DNA of 64,000 nucleotides from DQWO01 sp964478545 (GTDB lineage Bacteria; Desulfobacterota; Anaeroferrophillalia; Anaeroferrophillales; Anaeroferrophillaceae): the NCBI GenBank assembly GCA_964478545.1, contig CAYZIS010000009.1, positions 1 through 64,000 of the forward strand. Reading direction: 5' to 3'. Position numbers and translations under genes: made by a program. Under the pieces are notes generated by a model. It made no database searches. It worked only from the letters and a program-made list of their open reading frames with translations, and was not told the DNA's origin. This document shows, piece after piece, positions 1-7,943 of this stretch (positions are counted from its first letter, which is position 1; every line of letters begins with the position of its first letter).

Positions 1-526
1 ACAACTGGATAAGATCGTGGCTCGCTTCGCTCTCACGATCTATCCTTATTCGTTCTGCATCCTCGTCCTTAAAGGTCTGCAAGGCATTCATTGGAATATT
101 GACCCCTCCCTTCTGTAGTCGAACCTTTACTCTTACCCACACAAGAATGAGAATGCCGGCAATGGAAAAAAATCCAATTGTGGCAAATTTTTCAAGGGTC
201 GAAAAGTCTTTGGTAGACGCCCACGACCCGGCAAAGATGCCGGCCATAGTCAAGCACAAGGAGTACATCAAAGACAGAAAGGTTTCCCAATTGGCCGACT
301 CAGCTCTCACAAGTCGCACAGACATGTCTGACGGAATCATGGCCCCAGTTTTGAAGGTATCCGTAGGTCCGCTTCGGGCATCATTTTCATACTGGCTATG
401 TATCTGCTCAGCGTCTAGTGTTGTAAATTCCTTCGACCCATCTTTGGTGTTGTCGTCCTGGGGGGCGCTAGTTGCGCCCACCTTGTCGCCATCAGTAATG
501 CGAACTGGGTCACGGTAAATAGGCAT
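1..526 (-). CDS. Partial hypothetical protein with two predicted membrane helices (3' end beyond the window)
   Basis: An open minus-strand frame begins at the ATG at 526 and runs without a stop off the left edge (at least 175 residues). The start overlaps the stop of the upstream gene by one base (TAATG), so the two are probably translationally coupled. The first ~95 residues are polar and acidic. Two hydrophobic stretches follow, one around FLSLMYSLCLTMAGIFAG and one around FFSIAGILILVWV, separated by a short loop, and then a charged tail. I do not recognise the family. The layout (soluble N-terminus, two-helix hairpin, soluble C-terminus) suggests a small inner-membrane protein working with its neighbour. 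The plus-strand frame over the same bases reads as a shadow. Confidence 0.6.
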   Translation of the reverse strand, partial: MPIYRDPVRITDGDKVGATSAPQDDNTKDGSKEFTTLDAEQIHSQYENDARSGPTDTFKTGAMIPSDMSVRLVRAESANWETFLSLMYSLCLTMAGIFAGSWASTKDFSTLEKFATIGFFSIAGILILVWVRVKVRLQKGGVNIPMNALQTFKDEDAERIRIDRESEASHDLIQL

Positions 527-1230
527 TAGACGCCCACCGAATTCGAAATCTTATCGATGCTTTCCCAGATAATTGACATTGCATTCTTTATCAATCCAGG
601 CACATTATTTTTTTGTATATCTTTGTCGCTATGAACATCAAGGTCTATGAAAATACCAGCGTCACTAAAGTGCTCAGACTCGAAATTGAAATGCCTTGAT
701 GCCTCCTCCCTGTGTAATGGTCCGCAGACAACCCTTGTCTCAAACTGTTTGCCCTCCAGTTCTAATACAATCTGCAGGTCCTTCTCCTTTAGTCCCACCA
801 AATTCCGGAGTTCATCCGTAAAGAACCGTTCATAAATGGACTGATTGATTTCCTCAAATGTTTTGTCGCTATTTAGGAACGCTTTCACCCTGCATCCGAA
901 ACGAGTCAATTCCGGTAATTGATAATGCTGATTCTTTGCTAGTGTTCTCCAAAACTTTCCAGCCTTGTCTTCGAAATAATTTCTTGTACCTGGGTCATAC
1001 ACATAGTAACCAGCAGATCTGTATCCGGCAAAGGCGCCATCTCTTTTCGCCTTTTTCTCGTGATCTCTGAATTTCACAACATTCGTGTCAATTTCCCAGT
1101 GGGGGAATAGGTCCGCATTGCGAATATGATCCGCCACAAATCCCCGTACATCCAGAAATCTGCCGGTCGCATGGTGGCGCACTTCCAGAACATGCTCTGA
1201 AATAATGACTCTATCTGATGAATTCTTCAT
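526..1230 (-). CDS. Hypothetical protein, 234 aa
   Basis: This is a 234-residue soluble protein with no signal peptide or membrane helix. The start ATG is preceded by GAGGA at suitable spacing. The sequence is rich in charged and aromatic residues and has no motif I can assign. It ends in a TAATG overlap with the next gene, which encodes a two-helix membrane protein, so the pair is likely one operon. The gene stands alone beside a hairpin-rich spacer, which fits an accessory position. Function unknown. Confidence 0.55.
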   Translation of the reverse strand: MKNSSDRVIISEHVLEVRHHATGRFLDVRGFVADHIRNADLFPHWEIDTNVVKFRDHEKKAKRDGAFAGYRSAGYYVYDPGTRNYFEDKAGKFWRTLAKNQHYQLPELTRFGCRVKAFLNSDKTFEEINQSIYERFFTDELRNLVGLKEKDLQIVLELEGKQFETRVVCGPLHREEASRHFNFESEHFSDAGIFIDLDVHSDKDIQKNNVPGLIKNAMSIIWESIDKISNSVGV

Positions 1231-1288
1231 TTGGTCCTCAATTAGCGTGTGGCACTGGATGCAGAACGTCGGGCTGAGCGTGGCACAG

Positions 1289-1319
1289 CCTGATAATGAC
1301 GCTTGCGTCGATTATCAGG
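1289..1319. repeat. Perfect-arm hairpin sharing its arm with a second copy nearby
   Basis: CCTGATAAT pairs with ATTATCAGG, and inside that GACGC pairs with GCGTC around a TT loop, with one bulged base. The same CCTGATAA/TTATCAGG arm recurs 100 bases away at 1422-1446. There is no U-tract, so it is not a standard terminator. Confidence 0.6.
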
Positions 1320-1421
1320 GCGAGTACACAGCTCGAGCCCATTGTTATCGAGGCGTGAAGCGCCGAGATGTTAATGGGTGAAGAGTGCGAAGCGCGAAGC
1401 GCGACTTGATCAACATTTACA

Positions 1422-1446
1422 TTATCAGGCCCTTTTGACCTGATAA
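1422..1446. repeat. Second hairpin with the TTATCAGG arm
   Basis: TTATCAGG at 1422-1429 pairs perfectly with CCTGATAA at 1439-1446 across a 9-base loop. The arm sequence is the same as in the hairpin at 1289-1319, so the two could also pair with each other and fold out the intervening 100 bases. Confidence 0.55.
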
Positions 1447-1757
1447 GTTGATATTTAAGCATCAAATAGGTCAATTTGCCCCGCCAAAGTTATCAGTGAA
1501 ATTTTCAATTGGCTGACCTTGTTTTTTGAGGGTCGGTTCCATCATTAAATTTGCAAATTTTATATTGTCATAATACCTGTATTTTTACAATAACCATTCA
1601 TGTAAAACATTATTTCAAAATCACTTTTCTCCGGATGTTTCAGATTTTCTATATCACGGTTGTATGACTGAAATATTTATTGGTTGAAAAGGATGTGGAG
1701 CCGGCGGGTAGGTCGGGATATTTTGGCGCTTCTGAGTAAAATCTCATTTCCAAGTTA

Positions 1758-2939
1758 CTAAAACCCCGCGGCAATCTGAACGGTGATTATGGTTCGATCT
1801 TCGAGCAGGCTGTCCGTGATCTCATCATCCTGATCGACAAAAGTGGCTTCCAGAGTCAGCTTGTTAGCAGCACCTTTAATATAATAGTTAAGGCCGAAAG
1901 TGTAAATTGAGGTATCGTCGTCACCGCTTTCGTCAGAACTGATCAGCTGATAATGGGCAAACGGCTGCAAGTTGCCGATCCCAAGCTTATTACCGAAAAA
2001 ATAGCCGGCTTTTACCGAGATCAGGTCACCGTCATCGCCGGAGCCAAAATGGGTCCAGGCGATACCATTGGGACAATGAGAAATATCGATATAGGAGGCG
2101 GCAAAAGTCAGATTGTCACCGTTAGGCAGCGGTTGATCGTAATGAAGATCGACGGTCCAGGCAGAGTAGTCGTCCTCCACGCCTCCCAGCACCAGATCTT
2201 TCTGGTAATCAGCACCGATACCCAAGGCGAGAATCTGCTTCTTGCCGAGATAGGTGCCGGCATTGAACCATTTGGTTTCCGGGTCAAAGAAATTGTAGCT
2301 CAGGCGGCCGGCAAAGCGCATGGTATCATCAGGATTTTTGGCACGGCTCTCTTCGCCGTCACCAACCATAAGGCGATACTGCAGCTTATCGTCAAGAATA
2401 TTACCCCACAGGGTAACCGCGTCATCACGGCCAATTTTGCTGGGATAGAAAATGTTGCTGCGCAGGCCACCCTGACCCCAGTCTAGCTCCGTAGTCAGCA
2501 ATGATTTTGTTGAGGTGGTACCGTAATTGCGGGTGAAGGGGATGTACATGCGCCCCGCCTGAACCATAAGGTCATCGCCTAACAGTTTATAGGTGATCCA
2601 GCCGTCCCGCAGGGCGATTCCAGAACCAAGTCCCTTACCGGAATCGTTGTTGATCTCATCCATCCCGAGTTTGTCGCCGGCAAAGTGAAGGAAAAAACTG
2701 AGCTCGGGGGTTACCGTACCTTTGAGGTAAAAATAGCTGCGGCGGACCAGAAAATCATTGATGTCATCATCGAATTTACCGTCGCCATTGGTATCCATGT
2801 CGGAAACATACTGATACCAGACCTGCCCCCACCAACCGGCATTCAATGATATGTCACCTTTTTGGTAAATTTCCAGGGACCAGGCCATTCCAGGAAAAAA
2901 CAGCAAAACTGCCAGGCAAACAAGAATTTTTTTCATCAT
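1758..2939 (-). CDS. Outer-membrane porin, phosphate-selective O/P type
   Basis: This 393-residue protein has an N-terminal signal peptide (MMKKI start, hydrophobic core, cleavage probably after AWS). It then shows the alternating aromatic/polar pattern of a beta-barrel and ends in a C-terminal aromatic (AAGF), as outer-membrane proteins do. The early acidic stretch DMDTNGDGKFDDD followed by a VRRSYFYLKG-like segment resembles the phosphate-selective porin O/P family, which forms trimeric anion-preferring channels. It lies on the same strand as, and immediately downstream of, the tRNA-Sec gene and selenium cluster. A role in selenium-oxyanion entry is possible but only inferred from position. 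Confidence 0.75.
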   Translation of the reverse strand: MMKKILVCLAVLLFFPGMAWSLEIYQKGDISLNAGWWGQVWYQYVSDMDTNGDGKFDDDINDFLVRRSYFYLKGTVTPELSFFLHFAGDKLGMDEINNDSGKGLGSGIALRDGWITYKLLGDDLMVQAGRMYIPFTRNYGTTSTKSLLTTELDWGQGGLRSNIFYPSKIGRDDAVTLWGNILDDKLQYRLMVGDGEESRAKNPDDTMRFAGRLSYNFFDPETKWFNAGTYLGKKQILALGIGADYQKDLVLGGVEDDYSAWTVDLHYDQPLPNGDNLTFAASYIDISHCPNGIAWTHFGSGDDGDLISVKAGYFFGNKLGIGNLQPFAHYQLISSDESGDDDTSIYTFGLNYYIKGAANKLTLEATFVDQDDEITDSLLEDRTIITVQIAAGF

Positions 2940-2994
2940 TGGTTTTCCTTTTCAATTGTATTGTAAGAAATTAAGCGATTTTTTGGTTATTGAA

Positions 2995-3082
2995 GGGGGC
3001 AAGGGGAATCGAACCTCCTCCCGGTTTTGCAGACCGGACCAACGGGTTTGAAGCCCGCGGGGCGCCCAGCACCATTACCCCC
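2995..3082 (-). tRNA. selC: tRNA-Sec (anticodon TCA)
   Basis: Read on the minus strand this is a long tRNA with an 8-bp acceptor stem (GGGGGTAA with TTGCCCCC, one G-U pair). The anticodon arm is CGGG-CTTCAAA-CCCG with TCA in the middle of the loop. A long variable arm has CCGGT/ACCGG, and the T-loop reads TTCGATT. The 8-bp acceptor, extended variable arm and UCA anticodon are diagnostic of selenocysteine tRNA, which reads UGA with SelB and a SECIS hairpin. One A-C mismatch sits in the T stem, and CCA is not encoded. It lies 101 bases after the DUF1858 gene of the selenium cluster. Confidence 0.9.
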
Positions 3083-3182
3083 GGATATATAACGTGTAAT
3101 GGTATCCTAACCCGGCATAGACATTTATTTTGAGTGGTTATTGCCAGCGGATAGGCGGATATGGCGATTAAAAACCAGTTTC

Positions 3183-3416
3183 CTATTTCCTGGATTCTTG
3201 TGTATCAACAACAATTTCCAAATCAGACAATAGATTTTCCAATTCAAGATTAAACCTTTCTGAAACTACTTGGATGGTATCAAAAAGAGCCTCGCAACAT
3301 ATGCAGACACCTGCCTTTTCATCAAATTTTTTAAAGACCTTTTCGGTTTCTCGATAACGTGCAATGGTATCTATAACGGTCATTTCAGGGTGAATGTGTT
3401 TTTCTTTTTTTGACAT
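3183..3416 (-). CDS. DUF1858-type redox-disulfide domain protein
   Basis: This small 77-residue protein matches the DUF1858 pattern seen beside hybrid-cluster and redox proteins: an N-terminal 'pemtVidti' strand-helix, a central cysteine cluster (C38, C40, C41), and a C-terminal amphipathic helix ending in LLSDLEI. The cysteines suggest a redox or sulfur/selenium-carrying role. It is the last gene of the five-gene minus-strand run starting with yedE, three bases after the preceding ORF, so co-transcription is likely. Exact function unknown. Confidence 0.7.
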   Translation of the reverse strand: MSKKEKHIHPEMTVIDTIARYRETEKVFKKFDEKAGVCICCEALFDTIQVVSERFNLELENLLSDLEIVVDTQESRK

Positions 3417-3419
3417 TTT

Positions 3420-4283
3420 TTAACCTCCTTTTTCTAGAACTTCCAGCAGCGCTTTTGGTATGTGACGAATGATTTCCGCGACCTGGGTTGCCGGTGTGGG
3501 TTTAGCGTAATGACCCGCCAGCCGGTTTGTCTTCATTGCCACTACGGCCGCCTCTTTAATTGCCATGCCCGAGTCAATCAGGGCCGAGACCAGACCCGTC
3601 AGGGTATCCCCGGTACCTCCTATGGCTTCAAGGGCCTCTTCGGTTGGATTGTCAACGGTTTCCAGTACGCCTTCCCGATTGGCCAGGTAATCCTGCCGCC
3701 CTTTAACCAGGAGAAAAGCTGCGGCATTATTGTGGGTATAGGCACGAGAAATAAGATCAGGCACCCGATTTTCATCATGGAGGATAAAACCACGGGTATA
3801 GAAGGGGTGAGGCGCTTTTTCATCGGCCAGAAAGGCCAGTTCGCCGATGTCAGGGGTAAAAAGATCATATAACGAGGCCTTGCCGCTCATTTTGGCGGCA
3901 TACATGAATCCGGCATCAGCTATTAACGTTGGCCTTTCTTTCATTTCATTTATGGCTTGCTGCAGGTATTCGTGCCAGTCAATCATTGGCTGCAGATAGT
4001 GAAACGTAAGGGTTTGAAAGTCAGATTGAGGCAACTGCTTGGTTAAATATTTGTAAAGGTTTAGGCTCCCCTTTCCCCGGCCGATATCTCCGACCAGATA
4101 TCCGCAAGGTAATGGCTGGCCTAAGGTTTCCGCGGTTTTGATCGCGGCCGCCATCAGAGCCGCGGTGCCTCGGTTGATGGATACGCGCTCATTACCAATG
4201 CGGAGGTGGTCATCGTCGATGGTTATATTACCGGATATTATCGGAAATCCTTCAGAGGGTAGTGTTCCTGCTATGGCGAGCAT
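3420..4283 (-). CDS. Carbohydrate-kinase-fold protein (YjeF C-terminal / ribokinase-like) in selenium cluster
   Basis: This 287-residue protein has the ribokinase-like signature IGGTGDTLTG around residues 221-230, where the GTGD anion hole and catalytic Asp lie. It resembles ADP-dependent NAD(P)H-hydrate dehydratase (YjeF C-terminal domain). It lacks the YjeF N-terminal epimerase domain, and its N-terminal half is divergent, so the substrate is uncertain. It overlaps the DUF3343 gene upstream by 13 bases and is followed three bases later by the DUF1858 gene. Genes of this type recur in yedE/yedF selenium loci. A specific role in selenium use is inferred from context. Confidence 0.65.
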   Translation of the reverse strand: MLAIAGTLPSEGFPIISGNITIDDDHLRIGNERVSINRGTAALMAAAIKTAETLGQPLPCGYLVGDIGRGKGSLNLYKYLTKQLPQSDFQTLTFHYLQPMIDWHEYLQQAINEMKERPTLIADAGFMYAAKMSGKASLYDLFTPDIGELAFLADEKAPHPFYTRGFILHDENRVPDLISRAYTHNNAAAFLLVKGRQDYLANREGVLETVDNPTEEALEAIGGTGDTLTGLVSALIDSGMAIKEAAVVAMKTNRLAGHYAKPTPATQVAEIIRHIPKALLEVLEKGG

Positions 4284-4828
4284 TGGCGTTGTACCTCCTC
4301 AAATGCTAGCTGCAAGGCATATCCACAAAGGGTATGGCCTATTTCACGGGGGCTGGGCGCATTGGTGAGAGTTTGACCCACCATCTCATAAGCCAGATAG
4401 GGAACATCGGGGCACCCACCCCCGGAAACATTGACAATATTTCCAGTTGTCTTTTCAACGGTCAGTTTCATATTAGCCGCCCGGACCATGATGTGCTCAC
4501 CAAAATCCTTAATATGAAAAAGATCCACCGGTTGCAGAAGGGGGCTGGTTACGGGAACCATCTCTAAAGGAGGAATTCCTTCTTTTTCAAGAGTCCTGAA
4601 AATGTTCAGCTCTTCTATGAGGGGAAACTCGATGATGAGATCACAGCCGCTTTGAATTTCAGGCGGCGGTCCCATAACCCGGATTTTCCAGCCTTCCTTT
4701 TTCAGGACATTTTCTGCCTGAATAACCTCACTGGTGTTTTCAAAGACCATAATCCCGCGATCGGCATTTCCATTATTGCCCGGTGCGCCCTGCTCTTGTT
4801 TGCGCTTAAAAAAGCTGAAAAGAGACAC
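4271..4828 (-). CDS. DUF3343 domain protein of the selenium cluster
   Basis: This 185-residue protein has a polar N-terminus followed by a DUF3343-like domain (roughly residues 26-95: 'vFENTSEVIQAENVLKKEGW ... vmgPPpeiqSGCDL'), a fold that binds near small thiol/selenol carriers. A C-terminal half contains GGGCPDVP and a terminal Cys. In many genomes DUF3343 follows YedF in selenium loci. Here it starts two bases after the yedF-like gene and overlaps the kinase-like gene. The function is not experimentally established as far as I know; a selenium-handling partner role is inferred. Confidence 0.7.
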   Translation of the reverse strand: MSLFSFFKRKQEQGAPGNNGNADRGIMVFENTSEVIQAENVLKKEGWKIRVMGPPPEIQSGCDLIIEFPLIEELNIFRTLEKEGIPPLEMVPVTSPLLQPVDLFHIKDFGEHIMVRAANMKLTVEKTTGNIVNVSGGGCPDVPYLAYEMVGQTLTNAPSPREIGHTLCGYALQLAFEEVQRQCSP

Positions 4829-4830
4829 TG

Positions 4831-5049
4831 CTAATCCTTTCTTATGGTAATCTTATACTCGCCGCTTTCTTCACTGACATCGGTTACTTTCCACTCCTGA
4901 CTGGTGGCGGCACGTGAGACATTTTCCTTTGAGGTCTCCGTATCTACAAGAATTTCAATCTCGTTTGAATTTTCTGTCTTCATCTCATTCAGAGCCATTA
5001 AAACAGGTTGAGGGCAGGAAAGACCCCGGGCGTCAACTTTAGTACTCAT
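4831..5049 (-). CDS. yedF: TusA/YedF-like sulfur (selenium) carrier
   Basis: This 72-residue protein consists only of the TusA-like domain (SirA family), with the active-site CPQP motif (Cys12) near the N-terminus and the typical 'ARGLSCPQPVL' lead. Family members carry persulfide, and YedF homologues are tightly associated with selenium metabolism. The usual C-terminal DsrE-like half of longer YedF proteins is absent, and the separate DUF3343 protein next door may supply it. It lies 15 bases after yedE in the same operon. Confidence 0.8.
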   Translation of the reverse strand: MSTKVDARGLSCPQPVLMALNEMKTENSNEIEILVDTETSKENVSRAATSQEWKVTDVSEESGEYKITIRKD

Positions 5050-5064
5050 ATATTTCTCCCTTCT

Positions 5065-6156
5065 TTAAGCAATTCTTTTTCTCATCGTAAATCCGATAAA
5101 CAGACAAACAATCAGGCCAATGATGACTGCCGGAATGCCATAAGGTCCCACCCCTTTTGGGGAACTGGCCAGACCGAAATTGTGGGCGAATCCCGCCCCG
5201 ACGATCATTCCCAGTACAAAAACTGCGGCATCCCCATCACCTTCTCCAGACAGGAAAAGCTGACGTCCGGGACATCCACCAGCAAGAGCAAAGGCAAGAC
5301 CGGACAGAGCCATCCCCGCAAAGTTCCAGATCTGCATGGTATGAGCTACCGGCTGACCTTTGAATCCTAAGTGAAACTGTCCGACGATGAGATTGGTAAT
5401 AAAAGCAGCAACAATAAGTGCGGCGAATCCTGAAAGCAGGTGGGTTTGACGAAAGAGGATAAAATCGCGCAGGGCACCCATAGTACAAAACCTGCTGCGC
5501 TGGGCCAGGAATCCTATAGCAAGACCAATTCCCAGTGATATAAGAAGGGGGGCGTGTATTGCGCCGGGACCTTTCAGGCTGTAAAAAAGGACACCGCTTT
5601 TGTTTTGACCTTCAATCTGCGGAAAGGCAATGAGAAGAATCAAAAAACCAAGCATTATGAGCGGCAGCATCCATCCCGCCGCCGCATGGGTAGTCTGGGT
5701 GCGCCCCAGATTGTAACCTTTTTTGAGGAAGAGAGTTCCGATCCAGATGCCGATGATCAGTCCCAGCAGGCCGAAAATTGCGTTACCATCACCGCCCGCA
5801 AGGCGCAAAGCCGCCCGCCAGGGACATCCTAAGAAAACAAGAGCACCAATCATGGCAAAGGCCCCCAGCACAAAGCGGACAATGGGAGCGGAACCGAGCC
5901 GGGGACGATATTCCTTGAACAAATATGCAGCCATGAGTGAGCCCATAACAAAGCCAATAATTTCCGGTCGTATATACTGGACAACCCCGGCACGATGTAA
6001 CCCGAGGGCGCCGGCAATATCCCTTTCAAAACAGGCTACACAGATACCCATATTTCCAGGATTTCCCCACTTCTGTAAAAGGGCCGCAAAGATACCGATA
6101 AATAAACCTACGCCTATAATTCCCCCCCGGGTTGCAAAAATATTTTTAAACCTCAT
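5065..6156 (-). CDS. yedE: YedE family putative selenium transporter
   Basis: This 363-residue integral membrane protein has about ten hydrophobic segments. It belongs to the YeeE/YedE family, with conserved cysteine motifs at the membrane interface: C39 and C42 (GICVAC), C111 (FLGCPWR), C224 (RFCTMGA) and C295 (GGCPGRQ). The duplicated GCP pattern and ~365-residue length match the YedE form found in selenium-utilising genomes, proposed to import selenium (related YeeE moves thiosulfate through cysteines). It is the first gene of the operon. Upstream, TTGGAC and ATATAT spaced 17 bases form a possible promoter. The adjacent tRNA-Sec strongly supports selenium as substrate. Confidence 0.85.
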   Translation of the reverse strand: MRFKNIFATRGGIIGVGLFIGIFAALLQKWGNPGNMGICVACFERDIAGALGLHRAGVVQYIRPEIIGFVMGSLMAAYLFKEYRPRLGSAPIVRFVLGAFAMIGALVFLGCPWRAALRLAGGDGNAIFGLLGLIIGIWIGTLFLKKGYNLGRTQTTHAAAGWMLPLIMLGFLILLIAFPQIEGQNKSGVLFYSLKGPGAIHAPLLISLGIGLAIGFLAQRSRFCTMGALRDFILFRQTHLLSGFAALIVAAFITNLIVGQFHLGFKGQPVAHTMQIWNFAGMALSGLAFALAGGCPGRQLFLSGEGDGDAAVFVLGMIVGAGFAHNFGLASSPKGVGPYGIPAVIIGLIVCLFIGFTMRKRIA

Positions 6157-6339
6157 AGATTAAACATCCCTTTCCTGATGAATTGCTGCTCTCCAAGTTA
6201 TTTTTCATAGTATATATATTGGCATATCCTATAAGTCCAATTCATAATAACGATAGTTTATGGTTGGCTGATAGGTGTCATCTATGGTAGCTATCGGGCA
6301 TGAAGAGAGATTTGATAAATATTACCACTCCTCCTCTTC

Positions 6340-7021
6340 AGTTTTCCTCATCCTGGCCGATTACTAAGAGTAAACCATACATAAAAATAACAGTGCCGAC
6401 CAAGGAATCGGCATCAGTAAAAATTATCTGGATAAAATATTTGATTCCTACTTCACCACTAAGCACAAAGACAGCGGCCTCGGGCTGGCAACGGTTTATT
6501 CCATTATTAAAAATCACCACGGCCAGATAAAGGTAGAATCAGAACCAGGGAAAGGAACCACCTTTACCATTCTCCTTCCGGTTTCAGAGACGATGCAGGA
6601 AACCGACAGGGATGTGCCGGATAGCATTGAAACAGGACAAACTGGCAGTGGTAAAATCCTGATTATGGATGACGAAGAAGTTGTAAGGGAAATCTGTGGT
6701 GAAATGCTCCTCACCATAGGATATACCGTTGACTATGCAGTAAATGGACAGGAAGTACTGGAAAAGTATCAACAGGCCATGAAGGAGGAAAAACCTTTTG
6801 ACCTGGTCATCATGGATTTAACCATTCCCGGCGGCATGGGCGGCAAAGAAGCCATCCGTAAACTGCTGGAAATCGACCCTCATGCCAGGGCCATTGTCAG
6901 CAGCGGTTATTTACACGATGATGTTATGGCCAATTACCAGGATTATGGATTTCAGGGAGTGGCGGCCAAACCCTATTTACTTAGCAACCTGAATAAGGTA
7001 ATAAAAAACATCATTCATTAA
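6340..7021 (+). pseudogene. Remnant of a hybrid histidine kinase (ATPase tail + receiver)
   Basis: From 6398 one frame encodes the end of a HATPase domain (DQGIGI, then FDSYFTTK, then SGLGLATVYSI) running straight into a receiver domain with IMDDEE, the phospho-acceptor in VIMDLTIPGG, and the conserved K of AAKPY. Upstream the KPYIKITV strand lies in another reading frame, so a one-base shift occurs near 6396. No dimerisation or sensor domain is present. An ATG at 6593 could still produce a free receiver of 142 residues. The gene is probably decayed. The C-terminal receiver is intact, so residual function cannot be excluded. Confidence 0.7.
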
Positions 7022-7089
7022 GTTGAGAGGATTTATATGATCTTTAGGGACGAAAAATCCTTATATCGGAATTTTGGATATTTCAGAAA

Positions 7090-7767
7090 ATGTTTACTTA
7101 TAAAGTAATTCTTGGTCGTTTACTGATTGCCTGCCTCTGCGGGGCGCTGATCGGCGTTGAAAGGGAAAGACATGGGCGGGCTGCCGGGCTGCGGACACAC
7201 CTGCTTGTTGCCCTTGGCGCTGCCACCATTATGATCATGTCGCTCATGATCCCGGATTTGTATAACAATTCAAACAGTGGCAGCATCATCCGGATTGATC
7301 CTGGTCGAATTGCCGCTCAGGTCATAGCTGGCATTGGCTTTCTTGGTGCCGGAGCCATCATCCACACAAAAAGACTGATCAGGGGCTTGACCACCGCCGC
7401 CTGCCTCTGGATTGCTGCCAGCATCGGCCTGGCAGCCGGGATGGGGCTTTTTATTCTGACGGCAATGGTAACCGGTTTAAGTCTCTTCAGCCTCTACCTG
7501 CTGAAATGGTTTGAGCGCATCCTCCCCAAGGATCGGTACTTCATTCTTGAGCTAAAATGTCACTATCACCCTGAGCTTTCTGAAACCATTGAAAAAATGC
7601 TGACGGAAAACGGGGTGAAAATCATCACGTTTAATTTCAGCCACGATAAAAAGCAGGAACTATTAATTTTAAACCTGGAAGTACGTCTCCCCATCGAACG
7701 GTTACCACAAAAACTGCTGGACCATCTGCATTCCAATCAAAACATTCTCAAAACCTCCTTGCACTAG
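7090..7767 (+). CDS. MgtC/SapB family membrane protein
   Basis: This 225-residue protein has a hydrophobic N-terminal ~150 residues (four to five helices) carrying MgtC signatures: GALIGVERERHGRAAGLRTH, the GAGAI turn, and a GLTTAACLW stretch. A C-terminal soluble ~75-residue domain (ACT-like in this family) follows. MgtC proteins modulate F-type ATP synthase and survival at low magnesium in some pathogens; in environmental bacteria the role is less clear. It is a single gene with no obvious partners, following a decayed kinase. Confidence 0.85.
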   Translation: MFTYKVILGRLLIACLCGALIGVERERHGRAAGLRTHLLVALGAATIMIMSLMIPDLYNNSNSGSIIRIDPGRIAAQVIAGIGFLGAGAIIHTKRLIRGLTTAACLWIAASIGLAAGMGLFILTAMVTGLSLFSLYLLKWFERILPKDRYFILELKCHYHPELSETIEKMLTENGVKIITFNFSHDKKQELLILNLEVRLPIERLPQKLLDHLHSNQNILKTSLH

Positions 7768-7849
7768 CTTTTTCCATCCTGACTTTTCAGTTTCTCCCTT
7801 GCATCCGGTAAGGTTGTTGAGTTATTTTAACCGGAACTGAAATAAATAC

Positions 7850-7878
7850 TTGACAAAAATAATATAGATTAATATGTT
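7850..7878 (+). promoter_or_regulatory. Sigma-70-like promoter upstream of cysK
   Basis: TTGACA at 7850-7855 is followed 17 bases later by TATGTT at 7873-7878, in A/T-rich sequence about 65 bases before cysK. It is the best promoter-like pair ahead of the cysK-nifU-nifS-cysE run. Confidence 0.55.
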
Positions 7879-7943
7879 TAGATAAAGAAATAATATTTTA
7901 ACATTTCTCATTACACGTTACAGCTTAATTGAAAAGGAAGAAT

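Larger units (their letters stand above)
1231..1757. other. Gene-poor spacer with several hairpins
   Basis: This 527-base stretch holds no convincing gene; a 78-codon minus frame (1238-1474) reads as composition-driven. It contains stem-loops at 1289-1319 and 1422-1446 (listed separately), a third weaker one around 1339-1378 bounded by CCCATT/AATGGG, and tandem GCGCGAAGCGCG-like runs near 1390-1402. The distal part (1480-1757) is A/T rich without recognisable sites. No clear terminator is visible for the porin gene that ends at 1758. Confidence 0.5.

Noticed and set aside
99..518. Plus-strand frame of 139 codons at the left end
   Set aside because: The minus strand carries a coupled gene with two clear membrane helices over the same bases; the plus frame reads as its shadow.
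1289..1446. Integron attC sites
   Set aside because: The hairpins lack recognisable GTTRRRY/RYYYAAC core boxes, and no integrase or cassette array is present.
1238..1474. A 78-codon minus-strand frame in the hairpin-rich spacer
   Set aside because: It spans the hairpins, has no ribosome binding site of note, and its translation has no protein-like pattern.
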